From: CAZAOY01 sp964486925
Lineage (GTDB): Bacteria; Bacillota; Clostridia; Oscillospirales; Ruminococcaceae
Length of the DNA: 62,676 nt
Direction of reading: 5' to 3'
NCBI GenBank assembly: GCA_964486925.1
Contig: CAZAOY010000007.1
Coordinates: 1-62,676, forward strand
This document shows, one piece after another, positions 18,362-27,101 of this stretch. Made by a program: the position numbers and the translations under genes. Numbering within the stretch: position 1 is the stretch's first letter; each line of letters opens with the position of its first letter. Below the pieces are notes generated by a model, which was given only the letters and a program-made list of their open reading frames with translations, was not told the origin of the DNA and made no database searches.

Positions 18362-20179
18362 CTATGCCTTTTTGTTCTCTCTCATACGTTTTGTATGGTC
18401 GAGGATACGCTTTCTGATACGGATGTTTTCCGGAGTAACCTCTAGTAGCTCATCCTCGGATAAAAACTCAAGGGATTCTTCTAGGCTCATCCTGCGTGGA
18501 GGTACTAGTCTAAGGGAATCGTCGCTACCGGACGCGCGCATGTTGGTCATCTGCTTTCTCTTGCAGACATTTACAGCTAGATCCTCGGATTTTGGGGATA
18601 CCCCTACCACCATGCCTTGATATACCTTAGTGCCAGCATCGATAAAGAGTGTTCCTCTATCCTGCGCATTAAACAGTCCGTATGCCACCGCTTCACCCGA
18701 TTCAAACGCGATAAGCGAACCATTTACACGGCGGGATATCTCCCCTTTATAAGGGGTATACCCTGCAAACACCGCATTTAGGATACCCTCTCCCTTGGTA
18801 TCGGTTAAAAACTCACTACGGTAACCAAACAGACCTCTTGATGGAATCATAAACTCTATCCGCATACGTGAACCTTGCGGGTGCATGTGGATTAACTCGC
18901 CCTTTCTGCTACTTATCTTCTCGATAACCGTACCAACACAGTTCTCTGGAACATCGATAAGCAGTTTTTCAAGCGGCTCGCTGTAAACTCCGTCAATTGT
19001 CTTGTAAAGCACCCTTGGAGGGGAAACCGATAGCTCAAATCCTTCACGGCGCATAGTTTCAATTAAGATGGAAAGGTGCATCTCACCACGTCCGGAAACC
19101 TTAAGTCCGTCCCCGTTTTCATCCTCGTCTACACGAAGGGATACGTCCTTAAGAAGTTCCTTAAATAGTCGGTCGTAAAGCTGACGAGAGGTAACGTATT
19201 TACCCTCCTTACCCGCAAACGGGCTGTCATTTACAGCAAAGGTCATCTCAACGGTAGGTTCAGATATCTTTACAAACGGTAACGGCTCTATACATGATGT
19301 GGAGCATAAAGTATCTCCTATTGTAATGTTTGCAATACCAGAAAAACAGATTATATCCCCAACCATAGCAGAGTCGGTGGAAACACGGTTTAGCCCCTCG
19401 ATCTGCTGTAACGTCACAATCTTGCCTTTGTATGGAGTCTTAACGTTGTGGTAGTCACAGATCATAACCTCTTGGTTTGCCTTTAGTGTACCACGCTCTA
19501 CCCTACCAATCCCAATTCTACCTACATATTCGTTGTAGTCTATCGAGGACACAAGCACCTGGGTATCACCATCTTCATCCCCCTCAGGTGGGTCGATATA
19601 GTTTACGATAATCTCAAATAGCGGGGTTAGATCCTCCCCTTCGGATACTGGTGACATCGAAGCAGTACCTGCACGTCCAGAGCAGTATACGATAGGGCTG
19701 TCAAGCTGTTCTTCGTTTGCATCTAAATCAAGCAGTAGCTCTAACACCTCATCGCCAATCTCGCTAAGTCTTGCATCCGGACGGTCGATCTTATTTACAA
19801 CTACAATGATCTTATGGTTTAGCTCTAGCGCCTTTTGCAGCACAAAACGTGTCTGTGGCATTGGCCCTTCTGCGGCATCCACAAGCAGTACTACACCGTT
19901 TACCATCTTTAGTATACGTTCAACCTCACCCGAGAAGTCGGCGTGCCCTGGGGTATCTACAATGTTTATCTTAACACCTTTATAGTTTGCGGCGGTGTTT
20001 TTAGCAAGTATCGTAATACCTCTCTCCCTCTCAAGGTCGTTGTTATCCATAACACGTTCAGCAACCACCTGGTTCTCTCTAAACGCTCCCCCTTGCTTTA
20101 ACATCTCATCTACTAATGTGGTTTTACCATGGTCAACGTGGGCGATTATCGCTACATTTCTTAAGTCATCTCTAATCAT
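18362..20179 (-). CDS. typA: ribosome-associated translational GTPase TypA/BipA
   Basis: Elongation-factor-like GTPase that binds ribosomes and helps 50S maturation and stress adaptation. Full length (605 aa). G1 AHVDHGKTTL, G2 RERGITI, G3 DTPGHADF, G4 NKID and G5-like CSGRAG are present. EF-G domain II and III-like regions follow, then the C-terminal TypA-specific segment (GLFGYRSEFLTDTKGEG). Monocistronic on the minus strand. Confidence 0.98.
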   Translation of the reverse strand: MIRDDLRNVAIIAHVDHGKTTLVDEMLKQGGAFRENQVVAERVMDNNDLERERGITILAKNTAANYKGVKINIVDTPGHADFSGEVERILKMVNGVVLLVDAAEGPMPQTRFVLQKALELNHKIIVVVNKIDRPDARLSEIGDEVLELLLDLDANEEQLDSPIVYCSGRAGTASMSPVSEGEDLTPLFEIIVNYIDPPEGDEDGDTQVLVSSIDYNEYVGRIGIGRVERGTLKANQEVMICDYHNVKTPYKGKIVTLQQIEGLNRVSTDSAMVGDIICFSGIANITIGDTLCSTSCIEPLPFVKISEPTVEMTFAVNDSPFAGKEGKYVTSRQLYDRLFKELLKDVSLRVDEDENGDGLKVSGRGEMHLSILIETMRREGFELSVSPPRVLYKTIDGVYSEPLEKLLIDVPENCVGTVIEKISSRKGELIHMHPQGSRMRIEFMIPSRGLFGYRSEFLTDTKGEGILNAVFAGYTPYKGEISRRVNGSLIAFESGEAVAYGLFNAQDRGTLFIDAGTKVYQGMVVGVSPKSEDLAVNVCKRKQMTNMRASGSDDSLRLVPPRRMSLEESLEFLSEDELLEVTPENIRIRKRILDHTKRMRENKKA

Positions 20180-20321
20180 TAAAATATTTCCATTCTATTC
20201 ACTAAATTTACTATATAGCCAATTACTCACCAAACGGGTAATAAACTATTACGGAATTAAGCCACCCTTTTGGATGACTACGCAAGGTAAGACCTCACGG
20301 TTTATAGGCAGGACAGTATTA

Positions 20322-21281
20322 CTACACTACCACTATGGTTTCTTCTTCCTTTGGCTGAAGCGGTAAAACATCTGGATCGACTACCTTTATCGCTTTCTTA
20401 ACAACACTAATCTCTAGATTTGTAGCGTAAAACACCTCGCCATCACAGGTTGCCACCACCCTTTCATTGGACACAACGCTAGCTTTACTGCATTCACGGA
20501 TATCAAAGTACCCGCTTATATCAGCAGGCGCGTTTACATGCAGTCCCTTTTGATAGACCGGTATTAGCTTTGCCATGCTAAGCCTAGATATCTTTTTAAC
20601 CCCGCAGAAGAATAGCTTACCGTTATCCATTACAGCATTAGGGTTTGCTAAAAATCCTCCGCCATACCTTTTACCTTTTGCAAAGAGCGAAAAGATATAG
20701 TTTCCGATAAACGGATTACCGTCATCCAGACGGATCTCAAGCTTTACGCCAATATGCTTTACAAAGCTGTAGATTAGAGATAGGTAGTACGTTGCCCTAC
20801 CACTCACAAGCGGAATCTTTTTCATCTTGTTCATGTTATCGGCTACCACCGCATCAAATCCAATGTTACATATATTTACACAGTACCTGTCGTTAACCTT
20901 CATCACGTCAACCCACCTACTGCCGCTTTCGGACAGCTGCTTAAAGGTGGTAGCCTTAGAGTAACCACTAAAGTTTTGGGCATAATCATTCCCAGTGCCG
21001 CAAGGTACTAACGCTAAATCCGCCTCCTTCATCCCAACAAGCGCAGAGGCTATCTCATTTACCGTTCCATCCCCTCCACAAGCGTAGAACCGTTTATATG
21101 TACCCACATGTGAATTGCACATATGCTTTGTATACCTATGCGCATCCATTACGCCCTTAGTTTTATATATTACACCGTCAATCCTTTCGGCAATAATAAA
21201 CCGTCTAATATCCTCCATAAGGTCTTTATGTCCGTTACTACTAAGACCCGAAGTAATGTTCACTATAAAAAAATGTTTCAT
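20322..21281 (-). CDS. diacylglycerol kinase-family lipid kinase
   Basis: A 319-aa DAGK-catalytic-domain protein (DgkB/YegS/LCB5 superfamily). GGDGTVNEIASAL (about residues 69-81) is the nucleotide-binding loop and PCGTGNDYAQ (about 97-106) the second conserved motif. In Gram-positives such enzymes phosphorylate diacylglycerol, recycling lipid from lipoteichoic acid synthesis, or other lipids; the substrate is not readable here. The N-terminus MKHFFIVN matches family starts, although no strong Shine-Dalgarno site is seen. The spacer to typA (about 140 bp) contains no recognised gene. Confidence 0.9.
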   Translation of the reverse strand: MKHFFIVNITSGLSSNGHKDLMEDIRRFIIAERIDGVIYKTKGVMDAHRYTKHMCNSHVGTYKRFYACGGDGTVNEIASALVGMKEADLALVPCGTGNDYAQNFSGYSKATTFKQLSESGSRWVDVMKVNDRYCVNICNIGFDAVVADNMNKMKKIPLVSGRATYYLSLIYSFVKHIGVKLEIRLDDGNPFIGNYIFSLFAKGKRYGGGFLANPNAVMDNGKLFFCGVKKISRLSMAKLIPVYQKGLHVNAPADISGYFDIRECSKASVVSNERVVATCDGEVFYATNLEISVVKKAIKVVDPDVLPLQPKEEETIVVV

Positions 21282-21684
21282 ATATTGTACTTAGAGTAAA
21301 AACTCAACCTCCTTTGTTACTTTGCAATTAGTTTTATCCTGCAAAAAATGATACTCTTTGTAGCCCATACGTTTTAAACTAATAGATCGGCATTCTCTTA
21401 ATCAATTACACCTAACGTACCATTAAGTAACGTTTGTCGTTTAAACTGCAAAGCAGTTTTAGTTAATTGAATACATTGCTGGATAAAACATCCCCCTTAA
21501 TTATACCTTTTTTTTAGGATATTGTAAAGTAGATTTTTTAGACAAAAAATTTAAAGTTTTTAGCTATTTATACTTTTTACAATAATTTAACTTATGTTAT
21601 CCCTATCTGTGCTATAATAGGTATCACAGCAATAATATCACTTTTGGATAATAACATTAAAATTTACATAAAAACGGAGGATTT
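21282..21684. other. 403-bp divergent intergenic region
   Basis: Lies between the minus-strand lipid kinase and plus-strand tcdA and must hold both promoters. A TATAAT at 21613-21618 is the likely tcdA -10 box, without a clear -35. A tight hairpin AAACTGC-AAA-GCAGTTT sits at 21443-21459. No gene recognised. Confidence 0.5.
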
Positions 21685-22425
21685 ATGGACAACAAATGGC
21701 AAAGATCAGCTATGCTTTTAGGCACAGACAGTATAGATAAGCTAGAACATTCTCATGTAGCGGTATTCGGCGTAGGCGGGGTTGGCTCGTATGCAGTAGA
21801 GGGACTGGCTCGGTGCGGGGTGTATAACTTTACATTATTTGACAGTGACTGCGTGTGTGAATCTAATATAAATCGTCAGCTAATCGCTACCACAAAGACT
21901 TTAGGGGTAAAAAAGGTGCAGGCGGCAAAGGAGCGTATCCTCGAGATTAACCCTAATGCTAATGTAACCATCCATGACTGCTTCTACACCCCCGAAAACG
22001 CCCACGAGTTTCCGCTAGACGGATTTGACTTTATCGTAGACGCTATTGATACCGTTACCTCAAAGCTTATACTTATCCAACGTGCATATAACCAGTCAAT
22101 CCCTATTATAAGCAGTATGGGTGCGGGGAACAAGCTTGATCCTACCGCCTTTGTGGTAACCGATATCTATAAAACCTCCGTCTGCCCGCTTGCAAGGGTA
22201 ATGCGTCGTGAGCTTAGAGCGAAAGGGGTGGATAACCTATTGGTAGTATATTCCACAGAGAAAGCACTTACCCCAATGCCTGTAGAAGGCGGCGAGGTGG
22301 TAGATCCCTCAACAACCGCCATAACTAAAAGAAGGCAAACTCCAGGGAGCTTGCCATTCGTGCCTTCCGTGGCAGGTCTTATTATCGCAAGCGAGGTTTC
22401 ACTTCGTCTATGCGGATTAAAGTAA
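21685..22425 (+). CDS. tcdA: tRNA threonylcarbamoyladenosine dehydratase
   Basis: ThiF/E1-like enzyme that uses ATP to cyclise t6A at position 37 of ANN-decoding tRNAs to ct6A. It has the nucleotide-binding GVGGVGSYAVEGLARCGV (about residues 30-47), the DSDCV..SNINRQ motif, DAIDTVTSK, SSMGAGNKLDP and the C-terminal PGSLPFVPSVAGLI. Typical length at 246 aa. The ATG follows CGGAGG. A t6A biosynthesis gene, tsaB, lies 5 kb away on the other strand. Confidence 0.93.
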   Translation: MDNKWQRSAMLLGTDSIDKLEHSHVAVFGVGGVGSYAVEGLARCGVYNFTLFDSDCVCESNINRQLIATTKTLGVKKVQAAKERILEINPNANVTIHDCFYTPENAHEFPLDGFDFIVDAIDTVTSKLILIQRAYNQSIPIISSMGAGNKLDPTAFVVTDIYKTSVCPLARVMRRELRAKGVDNLLVVYSTEKALTPMPVEGGEVVDPSTTAITKRRQTPGSLPFVPSVAGLIIASEVSLRLCGLK

Positions 22426-22528
22426 ATGGATATATAGTGTACATATATTAAAACTAACAGCCTTCTTCTTGCGTTTAAATGCATTAATTGGGTTTAAATA
22501 TGCAGGTTAATATAATTAACATTAGAAA

Positions 22529-22563
22529 TAAACACGGTTCGCAGATAACGCAAATCGTGTTTA
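22529..22563. terminator. convergent hairpin between tcdA and hydE
   Basis: 8-bp stem TAAACACG/CGTGTTTA with a long, partly paired loop, between two converging genes. T-runs are weak on both sides. Confidence 0.5.
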
Positions 22564-22605
22564 CTTCTATTCTACTAATTATGTATACCACTATGCATTA
22601 TCAGA

Positions 22606-23661
22606 TTAAGTAACTATACTACTGCTAAAATCTCCTCTACCTACATCAAGGGATAAACCCATGCTATGGATTTTGTCCTCTAGCCGTTTCTTTACTTCAA
22701 AGGGATCTTCATTAAGGCAGGCTTTGTTATCGTATAATAGGTAATCACCCTTAAACAGGTCATCGGTAACATTTATCATATATACATTAGCACCTGATAA
22801 AAACGCCTGATTTCTACCCTCATTCGAGATGGTGTTTAATGCTGTGGTAGCAGGAATTAATGCGTTTGGAAGCATTATCCTTACTATCGATATAAGCAGT
22901 AAACAAAGCTTTGCCGAGCCGCTAGAGTAGTTCTTAAACGGAGTTTCATGGTGAGGGATAAATGGCCCTATCCCGACCATCTGTGGCTTAAATGAAGCCA
23001 AAAACTCCAGATCGTTTGCAATGTGGGTTAGGGTCTGGTGAGGTGAACCCACCATAAACCCTGCTCCTACCTGAAAACCTATCTCCTTTAGAGAGTTTAG
23101 ACAGTCCATACGTGAGGATAATGTCATGCTATCGGGATGAAGCATAGCATAATGCTCTGGAGTGGCGGATTCATGGCGAAGCAAAAACCTATCCGCCCCT
23201 GCCTTGTAAAACGCAAGATAGCTCTCATGCGACCGCTCACCTATAGATAGCGTAACCGCACAATCGGGGAATCTTGCCTTTAACCCCGACACAATATCAC
23301 ATACCATATCATCGGTATAGTAGATATCCTCCCCGCTTTGTAGCACAAAGGTACGACAACCTAGACTATAACCCTTATCCGCACAGGCTACTATCTGCTC
23401 CTTATTAAGCCTGTATCGTGTGGTTTTAGTCGCCGCACGTATACCACAGTAGTAACAGTTATTCTTACAGTAGTTGCTAAACTCGATAAGCCCCCTAAGG
23501 TAGATTTTATCTTTAAAGTTTGCCCTAGAAATCTCCCCTGCAAGCTTAGAAATCTGTACTACATCCTCTTCGGTGTGATTTTTCAGTATATATTCATACT
23601 CATCCAGTGTCAACTGGTGCTCTATCTTTAATCTCTCGATAAGTTTAATAACCTTGTTCAT
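22606..23661 (-). CDS. hydE: [FeFe]-hydrogenase H-cluster radical SAM maturase HydE
   Basis: Radical S-adenosylmethionine enzyme involved in building the dithiomethylamine-containing 2Fe subcluster of [FeFe] hydrogenases. It carries the CxxxCxxC cluster motif in NYCKNNCYYCG, preceded by RGLIEFS. Further HydE-type stretches are RYRLNKEQI, GFMVGSPHQT, IGPFIPHHETPF, IPATTALNTI and SGANVYMIN. The length of 351 aa is normal. GGAGG precedes the ATG. It sits 16 bp downstream of the aldo/keto reductase, so they are probably co-transcribed. The partners hydF and hydG and the hydrogenase itself are not in this window. Confidence 0.9.
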   Translation of the reverse strand: MNKVIKLIERLKIEHQLTLDEYEYILKNHTEEDVVQISKLAGEISRANFKDKIYLRGLIEFSNYCKNNCYYCGIRAATKTTRYRLNKEQIVACADKGYSLGCRTFVLQSGEDIYYTDDMVCDIVSGLKARFPDCAVTLSIGERSHESYLAFYKAGADRFLLRHESATPEHYAMLHPDSMTLSSRMDCLNSLKEIGFQVGAGFMVGSPHQTLTHIANDLEFLASFKPQMVGIGPFIPHHETPFKNYSSGSAKLCLLLISIVRIMLPNALIPATTALNTISNEGRNQAFLSGANVYMINVTDDLFKGDYLLYDNKACLNEDPFEVKKRLEDKIHSMGLSLDVGRGDFSSSIVT

Positions 23662-23677
23662 CTATCCTCCAAAACGG

Positions 23678-24541
23678 TTATGAAAAGATTGGATTCTCCA
23701 TAACCTCTTTAACCTTTGCATGCGCGGTAAGGTAATCCAGTTCATCACGTTTAAGAGGATTGTTGATACAGCTATCAATGTTATCTAACATAAAGTTAAA
23801 GTGCTCAAAATTTCCAGGTGGTATTAGCGTCTGCGCCCCCTTATAAAAGCCGTACTTCATTGCAAGTAAACCTAGCTTATCATTACCAAATATAGGCTTG
23901 CACCATGATTTTGGATACACACGCTCCTCACCCTCTAGCCACATCCGCTCTACTAGGGTTTTCATAGCTAGTAGCCCAAAATTATCCTCCTGTGCACGTT
24001 TAGCGATACGATCCCCCCAACCTGTGTTAATCCCCATAGCCCAGTTCATCGGGAATAATACGGTGTCAAAGCGGTATTGATCCAGTGCATACAGCGCGGT
24101 ATCTTCGCTGTGGGTTGAAAACCCTATCTTTCGGATATACCCCTCCTTCTTCGCCCACATAAGGGTTTCCATTACCCCGCTTGACGAAAACGCTACATCT
24201 ACCTCCTCTTTAGTTGTAATAGCGTGTAGCTGGTACACATCAAAGTAGTCGGTTCTTAGGGTTTTAAGCGAGTTTATAAGCTCTGGCTTTGCCTTTTCGG
24301 CGGTGCGTTCCCCTGTCTTGCAGGCAAGGTAGACATTCTTTCTGTAGCTCTCAAGCGCAGGTCCTAAACGTGCCTCTGCGTCCTCATAAGACGGCGCTAC
24401 ATCAAAGTAGTTAACTCCTCTATCTACAGCATAGGACACAAACCTATCCGACTCCGACTGCGATTCCTTCATATTAATTATCCCGCCAAACACCACAGGT
24501 GATACGGAATATCCTGTATTTCCTAATGTATTTCTAATCAT
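23678..24541 (-). CDS. aldo/keto reductase
   Basis: NAD(P)H-dependent TIM-barrel oxidoreductase, 287 aa. Catalytic tetrad elements are recognisable: D (in NYFDVAPSYEDAE, with Tyr nearby), K in ACKTGERT and H in YQLHAI. The start MIRNTLGNTGYSVSPVVFGG is typical. The AAGGGGGAAG site precedes the ATG. There is no C-terminal ferredoxin motif. It is upstream of hydE in the same direction. Substrate unknown. Confidence 0.88.
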   Translation of the reverse strand: MIRNTLGNTGYSVSPVVFGGIINMKESQSESDRFVSYAVDRGVNYFDVAPSYEDAEARLGPALESYRKNVYLACKTGERTAEKAKPELINSLKTLRTDYFDVYQLHAITTKEEVDVAFSSSGVMETLMWAKKEGYIRKIGFSTHSEDTALYALDQYRFDTVLFPMNWAMGINTGWGDRIAKRAQEDNFGLLAMKTLVERMWLEGEERVYPKSWCKPIFGNDKLGLLAMKYGFYKGAQTLIPPGNFEHFNFMLDNIDSCINNPLKRDELDYLTAHAKVKEVMENPIFS

Positions 24542-24682
24542 ATTAATCTTCCCCCTTAATAGTGTAAGCTTTTGTTATCTTACCATTATCAGCACCAGTA
24601 TACCACATTCGTATAGTAATGTCAATTAGGTTATCTGCTGTAGTACAAAAATTTACAAAATCTGCATATCTTTGCCAACTAC

Positions 24683-25615
24683 CTAAAGCAGGTCACCTTG
24701 ATAGTATCCGTTACGCTCCATTAGCTTATCAATCTCGTTTATCACCGTAAACTTCTTAAGACTCCATAACGGCGCAATTAACCGCTCCTTGTCACCATCC
24801 CCGGTAACCCGCCCGATAGTAACACTAGGTGGGATTACCCTAAGCTGATCGCAGACAATGCTTGCATACTCCTCTAGCGTTGGCAGTGAGAAGTAACCGT
24901 CGTTATACTGCCTAGCCATTACCGTGCCTTCCATTATATGCAGTAGATGAAGCTTTATTATATGAGGCTGTAGGTCCCCTACCCTGCGGGCAGATTCTAT
25001 CATATCCTGTCTAGTTTCAAACGGAAGTCCGTTTATAATATGAACGCAGATGTTAATCCCCCTATCTTTAAGCTTATTATACCCAACAATAAAGGTGTTA
25101 TAATCATGTCCACGATTAATTAATTTAGCTGTGCGGTCGTGGATGGTCTGTAGACCTAGCTCCACTACCAGATAGGTCTTTTGGGAAAGCTCATATAGAT
25201 ACTCTACCACGTCATCCCCTAAGCAGTCGGCACGGGTGGCAATGCTGATACCTACCACACCCTCATAGGATAAAACCTGTTCAAACTGGGAACGCAGTAC
25301 CGCTACTGGGGCATGGGTATTTGTAAACGCCTGCCAGTAGGCAATGTACCTTGCATCGCTCCATTTTTTATCCATCCTTGCTCTAACGGTGTCAAACTGA
25401 TCCTTTATAGGTGCAGTAGCGTCCCCCGCAAAATCCCCCGACCCGTTACAGCAGTAGGTGCACCCCCCAACCCCTACAGTCCCATCGATGTTAGGGCAGG
25501 AAAAACCGCCGTTTAGCGATACCTTTGATACCTTCCCCCCAAATCTATGGCGATATTCATAGTTTAATGTTCTATATCGCTTGTTATCATCTGAATAGAT
25601 AAATCCACTCTTCAT
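24683..25615 (-). CDS. YhcC-like radical SAM protein (TIGR01212 type)
   Basis: Predicted radical SAM enzyme, 310 aa. The N-terminus RTLNYEYRHRFGGKVSKVSL and the cluster-binding region CPNIDGTVGVGGCTYC (a long first spacing followed by CxxC) are characteristic of the YhcC/TIGR01212 group. IATRADCL and LGLQTIHDRT follow, and INICVHIINGLPFE near residue 190 is also typical. The biochemical reaction is not established for this family. GGAGATAGGGG lies before the ATG. About 140 bp separates it from the aldo/keto reductase gene. Confidence 0.88.
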   Translation of the reverse strand: MKSGFIYSDDNKRYRTLNYEYRHRFGGKVSKVSLNGGFSCPNIDGTVGVGGCTYCCNGSGDFAGDATAPIKDQFDTVRARMDKKWSDARYIAYWQAFTNTHAPVAVLRSQFEQVLSYEGVVGISIATRADCLGDDVVEYLYELSQKTYLVVELGLQTIHDRTAKLINRGHDYNTFIVGYNKLKDRGINICVHIINGLPFETRQDMIESARRVGDLQPHIIKLHLLHIMEGTVMARQYNDGYFSLPTLEEYASIVCDQLRVIPPSVTIGRVTGDGDKERLIAPLWSLKKFTVINEIDKLMERNGYYQGDLL

Positions 25616-25675
25616 AATTCCCCTATCTCCACAATGTAAACAGTTTCAATGGTTACTAAAAACACAAAAGCTTTA

Positions 25676-25721
25676 GTAAAAAAGCCGTACAGATCCCAAA
25701 CTACTGGATCAGCACGGCTTT
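25676..25721 (-). terminator. terminator of upp
   Basis: Stem AAAGCCGT/ACGGCTTT (25681-25688, 25714-25721) with an inner GATCC/GGATC stem. On the minus strand it is followed by a run of seven T, 19 bp downstream of the upp stop. Confidence 0.88.
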
Positions 25722-25739
25722 ATCTATACTAGACTTTAA

Positions 25740-26369
25740 CTACTTCGTACCAAATATACGGTCACCCGCATCTCCAAGTCCTGGTACTATGTACTTATGC
25801 TCATTTAACTTCTCATCCAAAGCCGCACAGTAGATGTCTACATCAGGGTGCTTTTCATTTACCGCCGCAAGACCTTCCGGTGCCGCTAGCACGCACATTA
25901 GCTTAATGGATTTATTGGTGCTTTTCTTAATAAGGTTAATCGCCGCACATACCGAAACTCCAGTTGCAAGCATAGGATCTAGCAGGATAACCTCCCTTTC
26001 AGCAATGTCAAAAGGTAGCTTACAGTAATACTCAACGCTTTGGATGGTTTCAGGGTCACGGTAGATTCCGATATGCCCAACCTTTGCCGCCGGCACAAGG
26101 TTTAAAACCCCGTCAATCATACCAAGTCCCGCACGAAGTATCGGCACAAACGCAAGCTTTCTGCCCGAGATTATCTTAGTCTTAGCCACAGCCACAGGTG
26201 TTTCAATCTCTACCTCTTTAAGCGGAAGATCTCTGGTAGCCTCATAACAGCAAAGCATTGCAACCTCTGATATCAGCTCTCTAAACTCCTTAGACCCTGT
26301 GTTCTTATCTCGTAGTAATGATAGCTTATGCTGTATTAACGGATGATCCAAAATCATTGTTTTACCCAT
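25740..26369 (-). CDS. upp: uracil phosphoribosyltransferase
   Basis: Pyrimidine salvage enzyme making UMP from uracil and PRPP. The 209-aa length is standard. The start DHPLIQHKLSLLRD, the VPILRAGLGMIDG segment and the PRPP-binding loop LLDPMLATGVS are diagnostic, with the C-terminal PGLGDAGDR uracil-binding region. AGGAGG precedes the ATG at 26369. The gene overlaps the 3' end of rpiB by 16 bp, so the two are translationally close and co-transcribed. Confidence 0.98.
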   Translation of the reverse strand: MGKTMILDHPLIQHKLSLLRDKNTGSKEFRELISEVAMLCCYEATRDLPLKEVEIETPVAVAKTKIISGRKLAFVPILRAGLGMIDGVLNLVPAAKVGHIGIYRDPETIQSVEYYCKLPFDIAEREVILLDPMLATGVSVCAAINLIKKSTNKSIKLMCVLAAPEGLAAVNEKHPDVDIYCAALDEKLNEHKYIVPGLGDAGDRIFGTK

Positions 26370-26827
26370 AACTGTTCCTCCTGATTTTTTTCTATGTTAA
26401 TTATTTTATCAACCCTTAGCTTATGTCTGCCACCCTCAAAGTCGGTGGTCAAAAACACATCAAGTAGTTCGGTAGCAAGCCCACTACCGATAACCCTTGC
26501 CCCAAAGCAGATTATGTTGCTGTCATTATGAAGCCTTGTGTACTTTGCGCTGTAGTGGTCATGACACAGCGCCGCACGGATACCGTTAATCTTGTTTGCC
26601 GCTATGGATATCCCAACCCCCGTACCACAGATTAACACACCAAAGTCGATTGATTTAGTGTCATCTAACACCTTATCCGCCACCGTAACCGCTATGTCGG
26701 GGTAGTCAACGCTATCCTCATTGTAACATCCGCAGTCAACTACCTCATGGCCTGTCGATCTGATAAACTCTATTAACTCCTGCTTTAAACAAAATCCCGC
26801 GTGATCCGATCCTATTGCTATTACCAT
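26354..26827 (-). CDS. rpiB: ribose-5-phosphate isomerase B
   Basis: Interconverts ribose-5-phosphate and ribulose-5-phosphate in the pentose phosphate pathway. The RpiB/LacAB signature is seen in IGSDHAGF (N-terminus), VDCG, DYPDIA, GVLICGTGVGISIAANK (catalytic Cys about residue 67) and CHDHYSAKYTRLHNDSN. 157 aa, slightly longer than the usual 145-150 because of the C-terminal tail that overlaps upp. TGGAGA precedes the ATG. The pairing with upp links ribose-phosphate supply to PRPP-dependent salvage. Confidence 0.97.
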   Translation of the reverse strand: MVIAIGSDHAGFCLKQELIEFIRSTGHEVVDCGCYNEDSVDYPDIAVTVADKVLDDTKSIDFGVLICGTGVGISIAANKINGIRAALCHDHYSAKYTRLHNDSNIICFGARVIGSGLATELLDVFLTTDFEGGRHKLRVDKIINIEKNQEEQLWVKQ

Positions 26828-26878
26828 ATATTCTCCATTACTGTTTAACTTTTTCGCCCTTAGCTTAAAACACTTCCG

Positions 26879-26933
26879 TCACATACAAAACTTCCATGCT
26901 TTAACTTTCATGCTTTAGCTGCCATGCTTTAGC
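26879..26933. repeat. 55-bp copy at the left contig end (assembly overlap)
   Basis: The last 55 bases before the N run are identical to the first 55 bases after it (27034-27088). Exact identity of contig ends at 55 bp suggests a de Bruijn k-mer overlap and not two genomic copies. Confidence 0.85.
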
Positions 26934-27033
26934 NNNNNNNNNNNNNNNNNNNNNNNNNNNNNNNNNNNNNNNNNNNNNNNNNNNNNNNNNNNNNNNNNNN
27001 NNNNNNNNNNNNNNNNNNNNNNNNNNNNNNNNN
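26934..27033. other. scaffold gap (100 N)
   Basis: A run of exactly 100 N between rpiB and tsaB. The round length is the usual placeholder for a gap of unknown size. Confidence 0.98.
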
Positions 27034-27045
27034 TCACATACAAAA

Positions 27046-27101
27046 CTTCCATGCTTTAACTTTCATGCTTTAGCTGCCATGCTTTAGCTGCCATGCTTAA
27101 G
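27046..27101. repeat. 14-bp tandem repeat at the tsaB 3' end
   Basis: Four head-to-tail 14-bp units, variants of CTGCCATGCTTTAG, cover 27046-27101 and include the last tsaB codons and its stop. The same units reappear left of the gap. The array probably caused the assembly break. Confidence 0.8.

Noticed and set aside
22590..22615. Dispersed repeat shared with about 52555-52575 (ATTATC-x-GATTAAGTA)
   Set aside because: Only about 16 bp with one mismatch, in AT-rich DNA; too short to call a repeat family from two copies.
26934..27033. A gene missing in the N gap
   Set aside because: Both flanking genes are complete and the contig ends overlap by 55 bp, so missing coding sequence is unlikely.
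27046..27101. Possible CRISPR array
   Set aside because: The units are 14 bp, head-to-tail without spacers; a simple tandem repeat, not a CRISPR.
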